Shown here piece by piece: positions 9,103 through 17,780 of a stretch of DNA of 55,836 nt; position 1 is the first letter of the stretch, and each line of letters opens with the position of its first letter. Below the pieces are notes generated by a model. The model was not told the DNA's origin. It did no database searches and worked only from the letters and a program-made list of their open reading frames with translations. Source of the stretch: an uncultured bacterium (GTDB taxonomy: Bacteria; Desulfobacterota; BSN033; UBA1163); the NCBI GenBank assembly GCA_938002255.1, contig CALLAL010000049.1:1-55836 (forward strand), given 5' to 3'. Both the position numbers and the translations under genes were made by a program.

Positions 9103-9174
9103 TTTAAAATACATTGAAGACTTTCGTATAATTTGTTAAAAATAAAAGAGAAAATTTCAAGTTAAATATTTCAC

Positions 9175-9202
9175 TTGACATTTAAAATTATTTAGGTAAA
9201 TT
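9175..9202 (+). promoter_or_regulatory. Candidate sigma-70 promoter of iorAB
   Basis: A perfect TTGACA (9175-9180), a 16-base spacer and TAAATT (9197-9202) lie about 57 bases before the iorA start. Confidence 0.5.
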
Positions 9203-9258
9203 TGTGATAAAAGTTACAAACTCCTTAGGTGATAACTAGTTAAATTCAGGAGGCAAAT

Positions 9259-11073
9259 ATGGAAAAAATTTTACAGGGGAATTATGCGATTGCGAGAGGG
9301 GCGTGGGAAGCAGGACTTAAGGTTGCATGTGCTTATCCAGGGACTCCGAGCAGTGAAATCCTGTTTGCGATTTCCTCACAGTATCAAAAAGATATTCAAT
9401 CTGAATGGTCACCAAATGAAAAAGTAGCGCTTGAGGTTGCAAGTGGAGCTTCCTTTGCTGGTGCAAGGGCCATGGCCTGCATGAAGCATGTGGGTTTAAA
9501 TGTTGCTTCAGACCCCTTCATGACCCTTTCCTATACAGGAGTTAAAGGAGGACTCGTTATCGTTGTAGCAGATGATCCTTATTCTCATAGTTCACAAAAT
9601 GAACAGGACAGTCGCCACTGGGCAAGATTCGGTAAAGTCCCAATGTTGGAGCCTTCCGATTCCCAGGAATGCAAAGAATTTACAAAAATTGCCTTCGATC
9701 TGAGTGAACAGTTTGATACGCCTGTTCTATTGAGAACCGAGACCCGGGTCTCTCATTCTTTCTCTCCAGTGACACTTGATGAAAGAAGAGAATCGGTCAT
9801 ACCCATTGGCCTCGATCGAAAGGAGGCTCCAAAATATACGATGGTTCCTATCTATGTCCGCATGAGAAGAGTCGTCGTTGAAGAGAGAATGAAGAAATTA
9901 GAGGATTTTGCAGATCAATTCAAGTACAATGTGATGGAGATCCAAGACCCCAAAATCGGTGTCATCACCAGTGGAGTCTGCTACAATTACACGAAGGAAG
10001 TTTTCCCCGAATATTCCTACCTGAAACTTGGAATGGTCTGGCCTTTGCCCAAAAAACTTATTTCCGAATTCTTTAAACAGGTTAAAAAGGTGATCATTGT
10101 GGAAGAACTTGATCCTTTCCTTGAGACCGAGATCAAAGCCATGGGGTTTAAAATCTTCCATGGAAAGGATGTTCTTCCAAGCCTCTATGAGTTCAATCCT
10201 GAAATTATTGAGAAGTCCCTTAAAGGTAAACGCTACAAGCCCCCTCAAGAGAGAATCCCAACAGAGGAATTACCTAAAAGACCACCCAATCTTTGCTCAG
10301 GATGTTCCCATCGTCCCCTCTTCTATGCCTTAAAGAAGTTAGGCGTTTTCGTTTTTGGAGATATTGGATGTTATACCCTTGCAGCAGGCCCTCCACTCAA
10401 TGCCGTCCACTCCACAATTTGTATGGGAGCAGGAGTGGGTGGAGCCTTTGGGGCGATGAAGGCCCTCGGGGAAGAAGGCTTGGGAAAAGTCTGCTCGGTC
10501 ATTGGTGACTCCACTTTCCTTCACGGAGGGATTACTCCGCTCATGGATATTGTTTACAATAAAGGAAACGCCACAACGATCATCCTTGACAATCGCACCA
10601 CCGGAATGACCGGACTTCAGGAACATCCCGCAACAGGTTATACGATTACTGGAGAACCGACCCATCAGGTCGATTTGGAAACTTTGGTTCGAGCTTTAGG
10701 GGTGAAACATGTAAGAAAAGTCGATCCCTATCAGATTAAGGAGACCACCGAGATGATCAAGGAGGAGATTGAAAGAAATGAACCTTCTGTCATCATAACG
10801 ACCAATGGCCCCTGTATGCTTCATCGGAGAGAGAAGAGAAAATTTGAACATCCCTATTATACGATCGATACGGATAAATGTAGAGGATGTATGATGTGTC
10901 TGGATATTGGATGTCCCGCTATTAGCTGGAAGGAAGTGTCAGAGGATCAGGCCATGACGAAGGATGGCCATAAACGAAAAGGAGTTGTTCAGATTAACCG
11001 GTTACAGTGTCCGGGCTGTGGGGTGTGCCACCAGATTTGTAAGTTTGAGGCTATCGTTCCACCAATCGCATAG
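9259..11073 (+). CDS. iorA: Indolepyruvate ferredoxin oxidoreductase, alpha subunit
   Basis: This 604-residue subunit binds thiamine diphosphate and oxidises arylpyruvates to aryl-acyl-CoA with ferredoxin as acceptor, in anaerobic aromatic amino acid metabolism. The N-terminal pyrimidine-binding half contains GVKGGLVIVVADDPYSHSSQ. The TPP-binding half contains GDIGCYTLAAGPPL and the GDSTFLHGG metal-site motif. The last 70 residues hold two 4Fe-4S ferredoxin motifs: CRGCMMCLDIGCP, then CPGCGVCHQICKFEAI. Length and layout are standard. It starts after a strong AGGAGG and is followed 9 bases later by iorB. Confidence 0.95.
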   Translation: MEKILQGNYAIARGAWEAGLKVACAYPGTPSSEILFAISSQYQKDIQSEWSPNEKVALEVASGASFAGARAMACMKHVGLNVASDPFMTLSYTGVKGGLVIVVADDPYSHSSQNEQDSRHWARFGKVPMLEPSDSQECKEFTKIAFDLSEQFDTPVLLRTETRVSHSFSPVTLDERRESVIPIGLDRKEAPKYTMVPIYVRMRRVVVEERMKKLEDFADQFKYNVMEIQDPKIGVITSGVCYNYTKEVFPEYSYLKLGMVWPLPKKLISEFFKQVKKVIIVEELDPFLETEIKAMGFKIFHGKDVLPSLYEFNPEIIEKSLKGKRYKPPQERIPTEELPKRPPNLCSGCSHRPLFYALKKLGVFVFGDIGCYTLAAGPPLNAVHSTICMGAGVGGAFGAMKALGEEGLGKVCSVIGDSTFLHGGITPLMDIVYNKGNATTIILDNRTTGMTGLQEHPATGYTITGEPTHQVDLETLVRALGVKHVRKVDPYQIKETTEMIKEEIERNEPSVIITTNGPCMLHRREKRKFEHPYYTIDTDKCRGCMMCLDIGCPAISWKEVSEDQAMTKDGHKRKGVVQINRLQCPGCGVCHQICKFEAIVPPIA

Positions 11074-11082
11074 GAGGGTAAA

Positions 11083-11667
11083 ATGGAAGAAAGAGTGACC
11101 AATGTTTTATTATCAGGAGTTGGAGGCCAGGGCACGATCTTAGCCAGTGATATCCTCTGTTCGGTCTTCCATGAGATCGGATACGATGTGAAGAAGAGCG
11201 AGGTTCATGGAATGGCCCAAAGAGGGGGGGATGTGACGACCCACTTCCGGTTCGGAAAGAAGGTGTATTCACCCTTGATTAAGTATGGCGATGTGGATTT
11301 CCTGATCTCCTTCGAGCTCCTCGAAGGATTGCGATATATTAATTGGATCAAAAAAGGGGGGAAAGTTCTGTTGAACGATCAGGTGATCTATCCTCCGGTG
11401 GTCAATCTGGGGAAGATGAAATACCCAGAAGATATCGTGACGACCTTTAAGAAGTTCTTTAATGGAAATGCTTACGTCATTAATGCCTTAGATATAGCAG
11501 TCAGATGTGGAGATGCCAGGGCTGCCAACATCGTTACCTTGGGTGCTTTTTCGAACTTTTTCGAAATTCAGGATGAGGTGTGGGAAAAAAATCTGCTGGA
11601 ACACCTCCCTCAGAAAGTTCATCAGCTTAACCTCAACGCCTTTCGAGAGGGTAAAAAAGCTCTTTAA
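11083..11667 (+). CDS. iorB: Indolepyruvate ferredoxin oxidoreductase, beta subunit
   Basis: The 194-residue protein is the gamma-type 2-oxoacid oxidoreductase partner of IorA. It opens with the conserved NVLLSGVGGQGTILASDILC segment and contains EVHGMAQRGGDVTTHFRFG, both diagnostic of this subunit. It probably helps form the CoA and active-site interface of the cytoplasmic IorAB complex. It is co-transcribed with iorA (9-base gap, AGGAGG ribosome site) and the operon ends in a strong terminator. Confidence 0.94.
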   Translation: MEERVTNVLLSGVGGQGTILASDILCSVFHEIGYDVKKSEVHGMAQRGGDVTTHFRFGKKVYSPLIKYGDVDFLISFELLEGLRYINWIKKGGKVLLNDQVIYPPVVNLGKMKYPEDIVTTFKKFFNGNAYVINALDIAVRCGDARAANIVTLGAFSNFFEIQDEVWEKNLLEHLPQKVHQLNLNAFREGKKAL

Positions 11668-11689
11668 AATAAGGGTTGGTTAAGGACCG

Positions 11690-11730
11690 AAAGGGGCGAA
11701 GAGATAAACTCTTCGCCCCTTTGTTTTTTT
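11690..11730 (+). terminator. Rho-independent terminator of iorAB
   Basis: A perfect 14-pair stem (11690-11703 with 11709-11722) closes a 5-base loop and is followed by a run of seven T at 11724-11730. This is the clearest terminator in the window. Confidence 0.92.
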
Positions 11731-11748
11731 GACTTGGCCTTTTATAAT
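11721..11748 (+). promoter_or_regulatory. Possible sigma-70 promoter of the M16 protease gene
   Basis: A perfect TATAAT (11743-11748) lies 27 bases before the ATG at 11776. The -35 match (TTGTTT at 11721-11726, 16-base spacer) is weak and overlaps the iorAB terminator. Confidence 0.33.
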
Positions 11749-11775
11749 TTTAGAGATTAAGAGGAGGAACGTTTT

Positions 11776-14421
11776 ATGAAGCTTTATCGATTCCGGTTAA
11801 AAATTTTCTTTTTTCTATTCATCTTTTTGCTGATTATCCCTGGGGCTTCCTTTGGAGAACAGCTCCATCAATTCACCCTGGAGAACGGTCTGAAGGTGAT
11901 CCTTCAGGAGAATCGAAACGTTCCGGTCGTAGCGCTCCAGATATGGGTGAAAACAGGAAGTGCAGATGAGAAAGAGGATGAAGCCGGGATGTGTCATTTC
12001 ATCGAACATATGATCTTCAAAGGAACTGATCGAAGAAAGGTGGGTGAGATGGCCAGAGAGATCGAATCCCTCGGCGGTTCAATCAATGCCTATACTTCTT
12101 ATGATCATACTGTATATCATATCACCATTGCCAGCCGTTATGCGGACATTGCCCTTGACATTCTGTCAGATGCCATTCAACGCTCTGTCTTTGACCCTGT
12201 AGAGCTTGAAAAGGAGAGAGAAGTCATTCTTGAAGAGATCCGGATGGGAGAGGACGACCCGTCACGGAGGCTCTTTCGACAGACGATGGCGACTGCCTTC
12301 AAGCATCATCCCTACGGAAGGCCTATTATCGGCTATGAGAAAACCATTCGTTCCATCACGAGGGAGCAGATGCTTGCTTATTTCAAGCGATGGTATACAC
12401 CGGACCGGGTCGTTTTCGTTGGCGCGGGTGATTTTGACCCTCAGGAGATGGAGCGAAAGATCAAAGGATTATTTAAAGATTTTAAGCGATCCTCCGAAAT
12501 CCTCCCTGAACGGCCAAGGGAGCCGGAACAGAAAGAGTTCCGATCGAGTTTCACTTTTGGGAAGTTTAAAGAGACCTATCTCCAGATGGCTGTTCCCATC
12601 ACCTCGATGACTCATGAAGATACCCCAGCCCTTGACGTTTTGGAGCAAATCCTTGGAGGAGGGGAAACATCCCGCTTAGTTCAGAAGATCAAACTGGAAA
12701 AGGGGTTGGTCCATTCCATCTCAGCCTCTTCTTATACGCCAAAAGATCCTGGACTTTTTATCATCGGCGCTACCCTTCCTGCAGAGAACCTGGCTAAAGC
12801 CATTGATGAGATTTTAATTGAGGTTGACCGCTTAATCCAGGAAGGGGTCACTACTGAAGAACTTCATCGAGTCAGAGTGAATGTCGAAAGCAGTCTTATT
12901 TATGACCGGCAGACTGTTCAGGGACAGGCGAGGAAACTCGGATATTATGAGACAACGGCAGGAGATGTCCAATTTGAGAAAGAGTATATCAAGAGGATAA
13001 GCCTTCTTCAGAGTAAAGATATCCAGCAAATCAGTGAAAAATATTTTAAGCCTTTCCGATGGAATATTAGTCTCTTGGGGCCAGACGAAAAAACAGACCT
13101 TCTCAAGAGCGTCAACCTCAATCCGATCTTTGAAAAAAGAATCCCTCAGCTCATCTCTCACGAGAAGATAAAAGTTCGGCAGGCCACAAAGAAGATTCTG
13201 GATAATGGAATTCGTCTTATTGTCAAAGAAAACAGAACCCACCCCATTGTATCAATCCAGGTCTCCTATTTAGGAGGGGTTCGTTTTGAAGAGGAATCCA
13301 AGAACGGCATCAACCATTTTATAGCCGTCATGATCACAAAGGGGACAGAAAAACAGGGCAGTTTCGAAATCGCCAAGAAAGTGGAGAGGATGGCAGGGTC
13401 CCTGAATGGCTTTTCCGGTTACAACAGTTTTGGGCTCAACTTCACTTTTCTTAGCCAACACTTAGACGAAGCGATTTCCCTGCTTGGAGAGGTGATCAAA
13501 TATCCTGCGTTTGATGCGGATGAAATGGAAAAGAGGCGGCGGACCATTCTTGCCTCAATCCGCCAGCAGGAGGATGATCTGGACCGAATGGCTTTCAACC
13601 TCTTCAGAAAGGTCCTCTATGAAAAACATCCCTACCGGATGAATAGAATCGGGACGATCGATTCGATACAGAGACTAACCCCTGAGGATTTAAAGGAATA
13701 CTATTACCGTATAGCCGTGCCTGAGAATATGGTCTTGACGATCGTGGGAGATGTTGATCTCCATCAAGCTGTCTCTGCCGTTGAGAAGGAATTTGGGAAG
13801 ATGAAGAAGACCGGTTTCATCCCTCCTAACATACCCAAAGACCCCCCCTTAGAAAAGACCAGGACCTTAGAGGTCTACAAGGAAAAAGAACAGGCACACT
13901 TTGTCCTCGGATTTCCTGGAGGCTCGGTTCTCGACAAAGACCGGTATGCTCTCGATGTCCTCGATGCTGCCCTATCCGGAATGGGGGGACGACTCTTTTA
14001 TGAACTGAGAGATAAAAAAAGTTTGGCCTATGCCCTCTCCTTTGTTAGTAATGTCAATCTTGATCCGGGATACCTCGGGGTTTACATGGGGACCCATCCA
14101 GATAAGGTTGAAGCGGCTATTGCTGGAGTACTTGAAGAGTTGAAGAAAGTCAGGGAAGAAGGTCTAACGGAAGAAGAAGTCGAGAGGGCGAAACGGTATT
14201 TGATTGGAAACTTTGAAATTGGTCTTCAGACCAATGGAGCTTATGCAAACCAGATGTCTTTTGACGAGCTCTTAGGGTTGGGTTTTGATCACCTACAGAG
14301 ATATCCGGGTGAAATCCAGAGGGTAACCCGCGAGGATGTCCATCGTGTTGCAAAGACATATTTCACTCTTGATGCTTATGCTCTGGCAGTTATACGGCCG
14401 CCAAAAGAGAAGAAACCGTGA
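11776..14421 (+). CDS. Secreted M16 zinc protease, two tandem peptidase units
   Basis: The 881-residue protein has an N-terminal signal (hydrophobic stretch about residues 10-25, ending GASFG). The first M16 unit carries the inverted zinc motif HFIEH at residues 74-78, with the downstream glutamate supplied by the helix LEKEREVILEEIRMGEDDP. The second M16 unit, from about residue 460, has HFIAVM at the equivalent place. It therefore lacks the catalytic Glu and His and is probably structural, as in pitrilysin-type clamshells. A periplasmic peptidase is likely; the substrate is unknown. It starts after AGGAGG and its stop overlaps the glycosylase start by 4 bases. Confidence 0.9.
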   Translation: MKLYRFRLKIFFFLFIFLLIIPGASFGEQLHQFTLENGLKVILQENRNVPVVALQIWVKTGSADEKEDEAGMCHFIEHMIFKGTDRRKVGEMAREIESLGGSINAYTSYDHTVYHITIASRYADIALDILSDAIQRSVFDPVELEKEREVILEEIRMGEDDPSRRLFRQTMATAFKHHPYGRPIIGYEKTIRSITREQMLAYFKRWYTPDRVVFVGAGDFDPQEMERKIKGLFKDFKRSSEILPERPREPEQKEFRSSFTFGKFKETYLQMAVPITSMTHEDTPALDVLEQILGGGETSRLVQKIKLEKGLVHSISASSYTPKDPGLFIIGATLPAENLAKAIDEILIEVDRLIQEGVTTEELHRVRVNVESSLIYDRQTVQGQARKLGYYETTAGDVQFEKEYIKRISLLQSKDIQQISEKYFKPFRWNISLLGPDEKTDLLKSVNLNPIFEKRIPQLISHEKIKVRQATKKILDNGIRLIVKENRTHPIVSIQVSYLGGVRFEEESKNGINHFIAVMITKGTEKQGSFEIAKKVERMAGSLNGFSGYNSFGLNFTFLSQHLDEAISLLGEVIKYPAFDADEMEKRRRTILASIRQQEDDLDRMAFNLFRKVLYEKHPYRMNRIGTIDSIQRLTPEDLKEYYYRIAVPENMVLTIVGDVDLHQAVSAVEKEFGKMKKTGFIPPNIPKDPPLEKTRTLEVYKEKEQAHFVLGFPGGSVLDKDRYALDVLDAALSGMGGRLFYELRDKKSLAYALSFVSNVNLDPGYLGVYMGTHPDKVEAAIAGVLEELKKVREEGLTEEEVERAKRYLIGNFEIGLQTNGAYANQMSFDELLGLGFDHLQRYPGEIQRVTREDVHRVAKTYFTLDAYALAVIRPPKEKKP

Positions 14422-15269
14422 TATCAAAGATAAAGATTGAACCTTTCTCCCTTGAAAAAACCCTGGAATGCGGACAGTTTTTCAGATTTACTAAAGTCAA
14501 CGACTTCTATATTGTCCAAGCATCCGGAAGGATCTTTTCTCTTCATCAAAAAGGAGGTTTTCTATTTTATGAGGGTGTAGAGGAGGGTTTTCTCCGCCAT
14601 TTTTTTAGACTTGAAGAAGACCTGGAAGCCATCCTTAAAGATGTGGACCGCGATTTAGTGATTCATCAGGCTATCCAGCACAGTCGGGGATTGAGATTGA
14701 TCCGCCAGGACCCCTGGGAATGTCTGCTCTCGTTTCTTTTCTCTTCAGCAAAAGCCATTCCCCATATTCGGTGTCTGATTGAAACCTTCTGCAGATTATT
14801 CGGGAAGAAGGTAACCTGGGGAACGTATATGGGGTACAGTTTTCCGGAACATCACTGTATCCATATCTCCAACCCAATAGAGGAGTTAAAAGCCGGCTTT
14901 CGCATAGATTATCTGGCCAGAACAAGCCAGTGCATCAATCGAGAAAAGCTCTTAGCATTGAAGGGGCTTTCTTATGTGGAGGCAAAGAAGAGGTTGATGG
15001 AACTTGCCGGTGTTGGAAAGAAAATCGCAGATTGTGTGCTTCTCTATTCTCTTGATTTCTTAGAGGCTTTTCCGATTGACACATGGATCAGAAAAGGGGT
15101 AGAGAGGGTTTATTTCCATGGGGAAAAAATTGGAGAAAAAAGGTTAGAACATTTTGTTCAGGACCACTTTGGTCCTTATGCTGGCTATGCTCAGCTCTAT
15201 CTTTATCATTATTGGAGAACAAATTTTTTTAATAAATTAAAACCCAATGATATAGAGTATTGGCATTGA
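14418..15269 (+). CDS. ogg: 8-oxoguanine DNA glycosylase, OGG1-type
   Basis: This 283-residue base-excision enzyme of the HhH-GPD superfamily removes 8-oxoguanine and nicks the DNA. An N-terminal OGG_N-like domain opens with FSLEKTLECGQFFRF. The helix-hairpin-helix reads LAGVGKKIADC, where K202 matches the catalytic Lys249 of human OGG1, and PIDTW supplies D221, matching Asp268. The OGG1-like form is much rarer in bacteria than MutM. The GTG start is translationally coupled to the M16 gene (4-base overlap). There is no functional link that I can see between the two. Confidence 0.9.
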   Translation: MISKIKIEPFSLEKTLECGQFFRFTKVNDFYIVQASGRIFSLHQKGGFLFYEGVEEGFLRHFFRLEEDLEAILKDVDRDLVIHQAIQHSRGLRLIRQDPWECLLSFLFSSAKAIPHIRCLIETFCRLFGKKVTWGTYMGYSFPEHHCIHISNPIEELKAGFRIDYLARTSQCINREKLLALKGLSYVEAKKRLMELAGVGKKIADCVLLYSLDFLEAFPIDTWIRKGVERVYFHGEKIGEKRLEHFVQDHFGPYAGYAQLYLYHYWRTNFFNKLKPNDIEYWH

Positions 15270-15482
15270 AATTGCTGCTTTATTTCACAATAAATATTGA
15301 AAGACCATTGAAGATACTTTAATATAGAATTTGTTTTGATTATGCAGAATTAGTTTTATATTTCGTGATGGCATTGAAACTTCGCAACCCCATTTAGGAA
15401 GTTGCAATTTTGTCATTTCTGTTCATTCTTGGAATTTCATGATCCCAGAAGCCTTAAATTGTCATAGAAGGAGGGGAGAAAC

Positions 15483-15821
15483 ATGGGTAACAAAATAAGG
15501 ACGAGTTGGTTTTTGATTCTGATGATTTTCTTCCTTGGTATCGAGCCTTTCACGGCTCTGGCTAGTCCAGGGAATCTGAAGTCTCAATTGTTGAAGTATG
15601 CAGGGGAATCTTTTACAACGCTTCAGGACCCTTCCTATCAAAGCTATGATTTAGCCTTGAGACAATACGTGGCTGATCGAATTCATCAACGATTTGGAAT
15701 TGTCCTTGATCCCAAAAACTATTCGGGATTCGACCTTCTCGAAATTGAGGCTCTCTTCAAATGCAAGAAGAAAGAAGAAGGGTTTGAACACTTTCTAAAG
15801 ACCTTTCCAAAACATCCCTAA
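15483..15821 (+). CDS. Small secreted protein of unknown function
   Basis: The 112-residue product has a clear signal peptide (hydrophobic residues about 9-25, cleavage probably after LASP or TALA). The mature part of about 85 residues is mostly helical and begins GNLKSQLLKYAGESF. It includes DRIHQRFGIVLDPKNYSGFDLLEIEALFKCKKKEE in shortened form: DRIHQRFGI, then a single Cys in a charged C-terminus. I do not recognise the family. A very strong ribosome site, GGAGGGGAG, precedes ATG 15483. Only 3 bases separate its stop from the next start, so the two secreted proteins are likely made together. Confidence 0.62.
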   Translation: MGNKIRTSWFLILMIFFLGIEPFTALASPGNLKSQLLKYAGESFTTLQDPSYQSYDLALRQYVADRIHQRFGIVLDPKNYSGFDLLEIEALFKCKKKEEGFEHFLKTFPKHP

Positions 15822-15824
15822 TGG

Positions 15825-16346
15825 GTGAAGAAGGAGAATTTTACAATAAAACACCACCGGTGGGTAATCTTTTTGATGTGGTTTATTGTCCAAGCGGTAT
15901 GTTTTTCAACCGTGGTCTGTGCTGGAGTCAACATTCAGGTTGGAGTCAATGTCCCTCCACCTCCACCTCTCCTCATTCCCGCTCCACCCCCTATGGTGGT
16001 TGTCCCCAGGACCTATGTCTACTTTCCTCCAGAGGTAGAGGTGGATATTTTTTTCTATCAAGGGTACTGGTATCGTCCCTATGAAGGCCGCTGGTACAAG
16101 GCAAAGAGCTATAAAGGGCCTTGGATTTACATTGTCCCTGAGAAAGTTCCTCATCCTGTGTTGCGGTTACCTCCTGATTTCCGCCGTATGACCCTCCAAC
16201 ATAAGCGCATTCCTCATGGCCACGTTGTCAAGAATTGGAAGACATGGGAAAAAGAAAAATATTGGGAAAGACGTGGCGGCAGGGACTGGCACGGAGATGA
16301 CCACCCAACGTTTAAGGGAAAGGGGAAAGGAAGACACCGTGATTAA
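15825..16346 (+). CDS. Secreted Pro- and aromatic-rich protein of unknown function
   Basis: The 173-residue product has a hydrophobic signal region at about residues 13-33. A polyproline stretch follows (PPPPPLLIPAPPPMVVVP), then FYQGYWYRPYEGRWYKAKSY plus KGPWIYI, a tryptophan- and tyrosine-rich module. The C-terminus is strongly basic and rich in Gly and His (GKGKGRHRD at the end). Proteins with the GYWYRPY and RWYKAKSYKGPW pattern are common, uncharacterised cell-envelope proteins of deltaproteobacteria (recalled, not searched). The start is GTG 15825; an ATG at 15821 belongs to another, shorter frame. Envelope location is inferred. Confidence 0.6.
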   Translation: MKKENFTIKHHRWVIFLMWFIVQAVCFSTVVCAGVNIQVGVNVPPPPPLLIPAPPPMVVVPRTYVYFPPEVEVDIFFYQGYWYRPYEGRWYKAKSYKGPWIYIVPEKVPHPVLRLPPDFRRMTLQHKRIPHGHVVKNWKTWEKEKYWERRGGRDWHGDDHPTFKGKGKGRHRD

Positions 16347-16381
16347 AATAGCCAAGAGAAGATTGGGTCACCAGAAAGGTT

Positions 16382-16406
16382 CTCTATGGAAACCAATACC
16401 ATAGAG
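16382..16406. terminator. Weak hairpin between convergent genes
   Basis: CTCTATGG (16382-16389) and CCATAGAG (16399-16406) form an 8-pair stem with a 9-base loop between the plus-strand secreted gene and the minus-strand dehydrogenase. There is no clear T tract, so termination is only possible. Confidence 0.3.
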
Positions 16407-16414
16407 GGATTTGA

Positions 16415-17746
16415 TCAGGCTTTGACGATCTTCTTTTTCCATTGCTTCAAATGTTTGGTCACATTTCGGGTGTCAATGATGAGGGGGACGTTTGAAACGA
16501 TCCGTTCGTAATCGATCGAGCTATGATCGGTTACGACAACCGCCGCATCAATACGACGGAGAAGGGATCGGGTCAAAGGGCTCGATTTGAGCTTGAAGGA
16601 ATACCTCCGGAAAGGAGGGAGTACTGGAATATAGGGGTCGTGATAAAGAAGAATGGCCCCTTTTTTCTGGAGAAGATTCATGATAGCGAGGGCAGGGGAT
16701 TCCCTGGCATCGTCAACATCCTTTTTGTAAGCCACACCTAAAATAAGAATCTTTGAGCCTCTTAAACTCTTACCACGGTTGTTGAGTGCATCCTGAATCT
16801 TATTGACCACGTAGTAAGGGATATGAACATTAATCTCTCCTGCCAGGAGAATGAACCTCGTGGCAAAATCATACTCCTGTGCCTTCCACGAGAGGTAATA
16901 GGGATCAATCGGGATGCAGTGGCCGCCCATTCCTGGTCCTGGATAGAAGGGGGTGAACCCAAAAGGTTTGGTACTCGCCGCTTCAATCACTTCCCAGATA
17001 TCGATTCCCATCCGATCGGCAAGCATTTTCAATTCATTGACCAGGGCGATGTTGACGCTCCTGTAAATATTTTCAAGGAGTTTGGTCAGCTCTGCCACAC
17101 GCGTGGAAGAGACAGGAACAACCTTTTGAATGGCCTGGCGATAAAGTGCAGTGGTCGCTTTTTTACAAGAAGCAGTCACTCCAGAAACCACCTTTGGAAT
17201 CTGGGAGGTGGTATAACCTTTATTTCCAGGGTCTTCCCTCTCGGGTGAATAGCCGAGAAAGTAATCCTTTCCAATTCTTAAGCCAGTTGACTCGAGTGCG
17301 GGCAGGATCAATTCTTCTGTGGTACCAGGATAGGTTGTGCTTTCAAGGACAATAAGCTGCCCTTTCCTCAGATACGTCCGAATCGAATGGGTTGTTTTTT
17401 CAATATATTGAAGATCGGGCTCTTTCTTTTCCGTTAAGGGGGTTGGAACACAGATCAAAATACAATCAGGTTCGCTCAGTCGAGAGAACCGGTCCGTTAC
17501 ATCAAACGTTCCCCTTCGAAGGTGTCTCGCGATGAGAAAACCTGAGATTGATTTGATATAACTTTTACCTTTTCGAAGCATGGCGACCTTTTTGGGATCA
17601 ACATCAAAGCCCAAAACCGAATAGCCTACTTCACAGAACCGCAACACCAGGGGGAGCCCCACATAGCCCAGGCCAATCACTCCTATTTTTGCTTCTTTTT
17701 CATGAATTCTTTTTAGAAGATCATCTAAGATATGATTTGCGCCCAT
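16415..17746 (-). CDS. Nucleotide-sugar 6-dehydrogenase, UDP-GlcNAc/ManNAc dehydrogenase type
   Basis: This 443-residue enzyme of the UDP-glucose/GDP-mannose dehydrogenase family oxidises C6 of a nucleotide sugar to a uronic acid with two NAD+. The Rossmann motif IGVIGLGYVGLPL lies at residues 21-33. The catalytic cysteine is C277 in GMGGHCIPIDPYYLSW. The HCIPIDPYYLSWKA form is typical of WbpA/TviB-like enzymes that use UDP-N-acetylhexosamines rather than UDP-glucose. It lies downstream of a sugar aminotransferase on the same strand with a 34-base gap, which suggests synthesis of an amino-uronic sugar for surface polysaccharide. The substrate is not certain. Confidence 0.88.
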   Translation of the reverse strand: MGANHILDDLLKRIHEKEAKIGVIGLGYVGLPLVLRFCEVGYSVLGFDVDPKKVAMLRKGKSYIKSISGFLIARHLRRGTFDVTDRFSRLSEPDCILICVPTPLTEKKEPDLQYIEKTTHSIRTYLRKGQLIVLESTTYPGTTEELILPALESTGLRIGKDYFLGYSPEREDPGNKGYTTSQIPKVVSGVTASCKKATTALYRQAIQKVVPVSSTRVAELTKLLENIYRSVNIALVNELKMLADRMGIDIWEVIEAASTKPFGFTPFYPGPGMGGHCIPIDPYYLSWKAQEYDFATRFILLAGEINVHIPYYVVNKIQDALNNRGKSLRGSKILILGVAYKKDVDDARESPALAIMNLLQKKGAILLYHDPYIPVLPPFRRYSFKLKSSPLTRSLLRRIDAAVVVTDHSSIDYERIVSNVPLIIDTRNVTKHLKQWKKKIVKA

Positions 17747-17780
17747 GACGAGACCCGATTTTTTTGCAAAAACTTTAGCT

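Noticed and set aside
13300-13340. Second M16 active site in the C-terminal half of the protease
   Set aside because: The sequence reads HFIAVM; the Glu and second His of HxxEH are absent, so it was not called catalytic.
15365-15412. Possible CRISPR-like repeat remnant (ATTGAAAC followed by a GCAAC/GTTGC hairpin)
   Set aside because: ATTGAAAC is typical of CRISPR repeat ends, but there is only one copy, no spacer-repeat periodicity and no cas gene in the window.
15821-16084. An 87-residue frame starting at ATG 15821
   Set aside because: It overlaps the GTG-started secreted protein in another frame and lacks a signal peptide or any family-like pattern. The TAATG overlap is probably chance.
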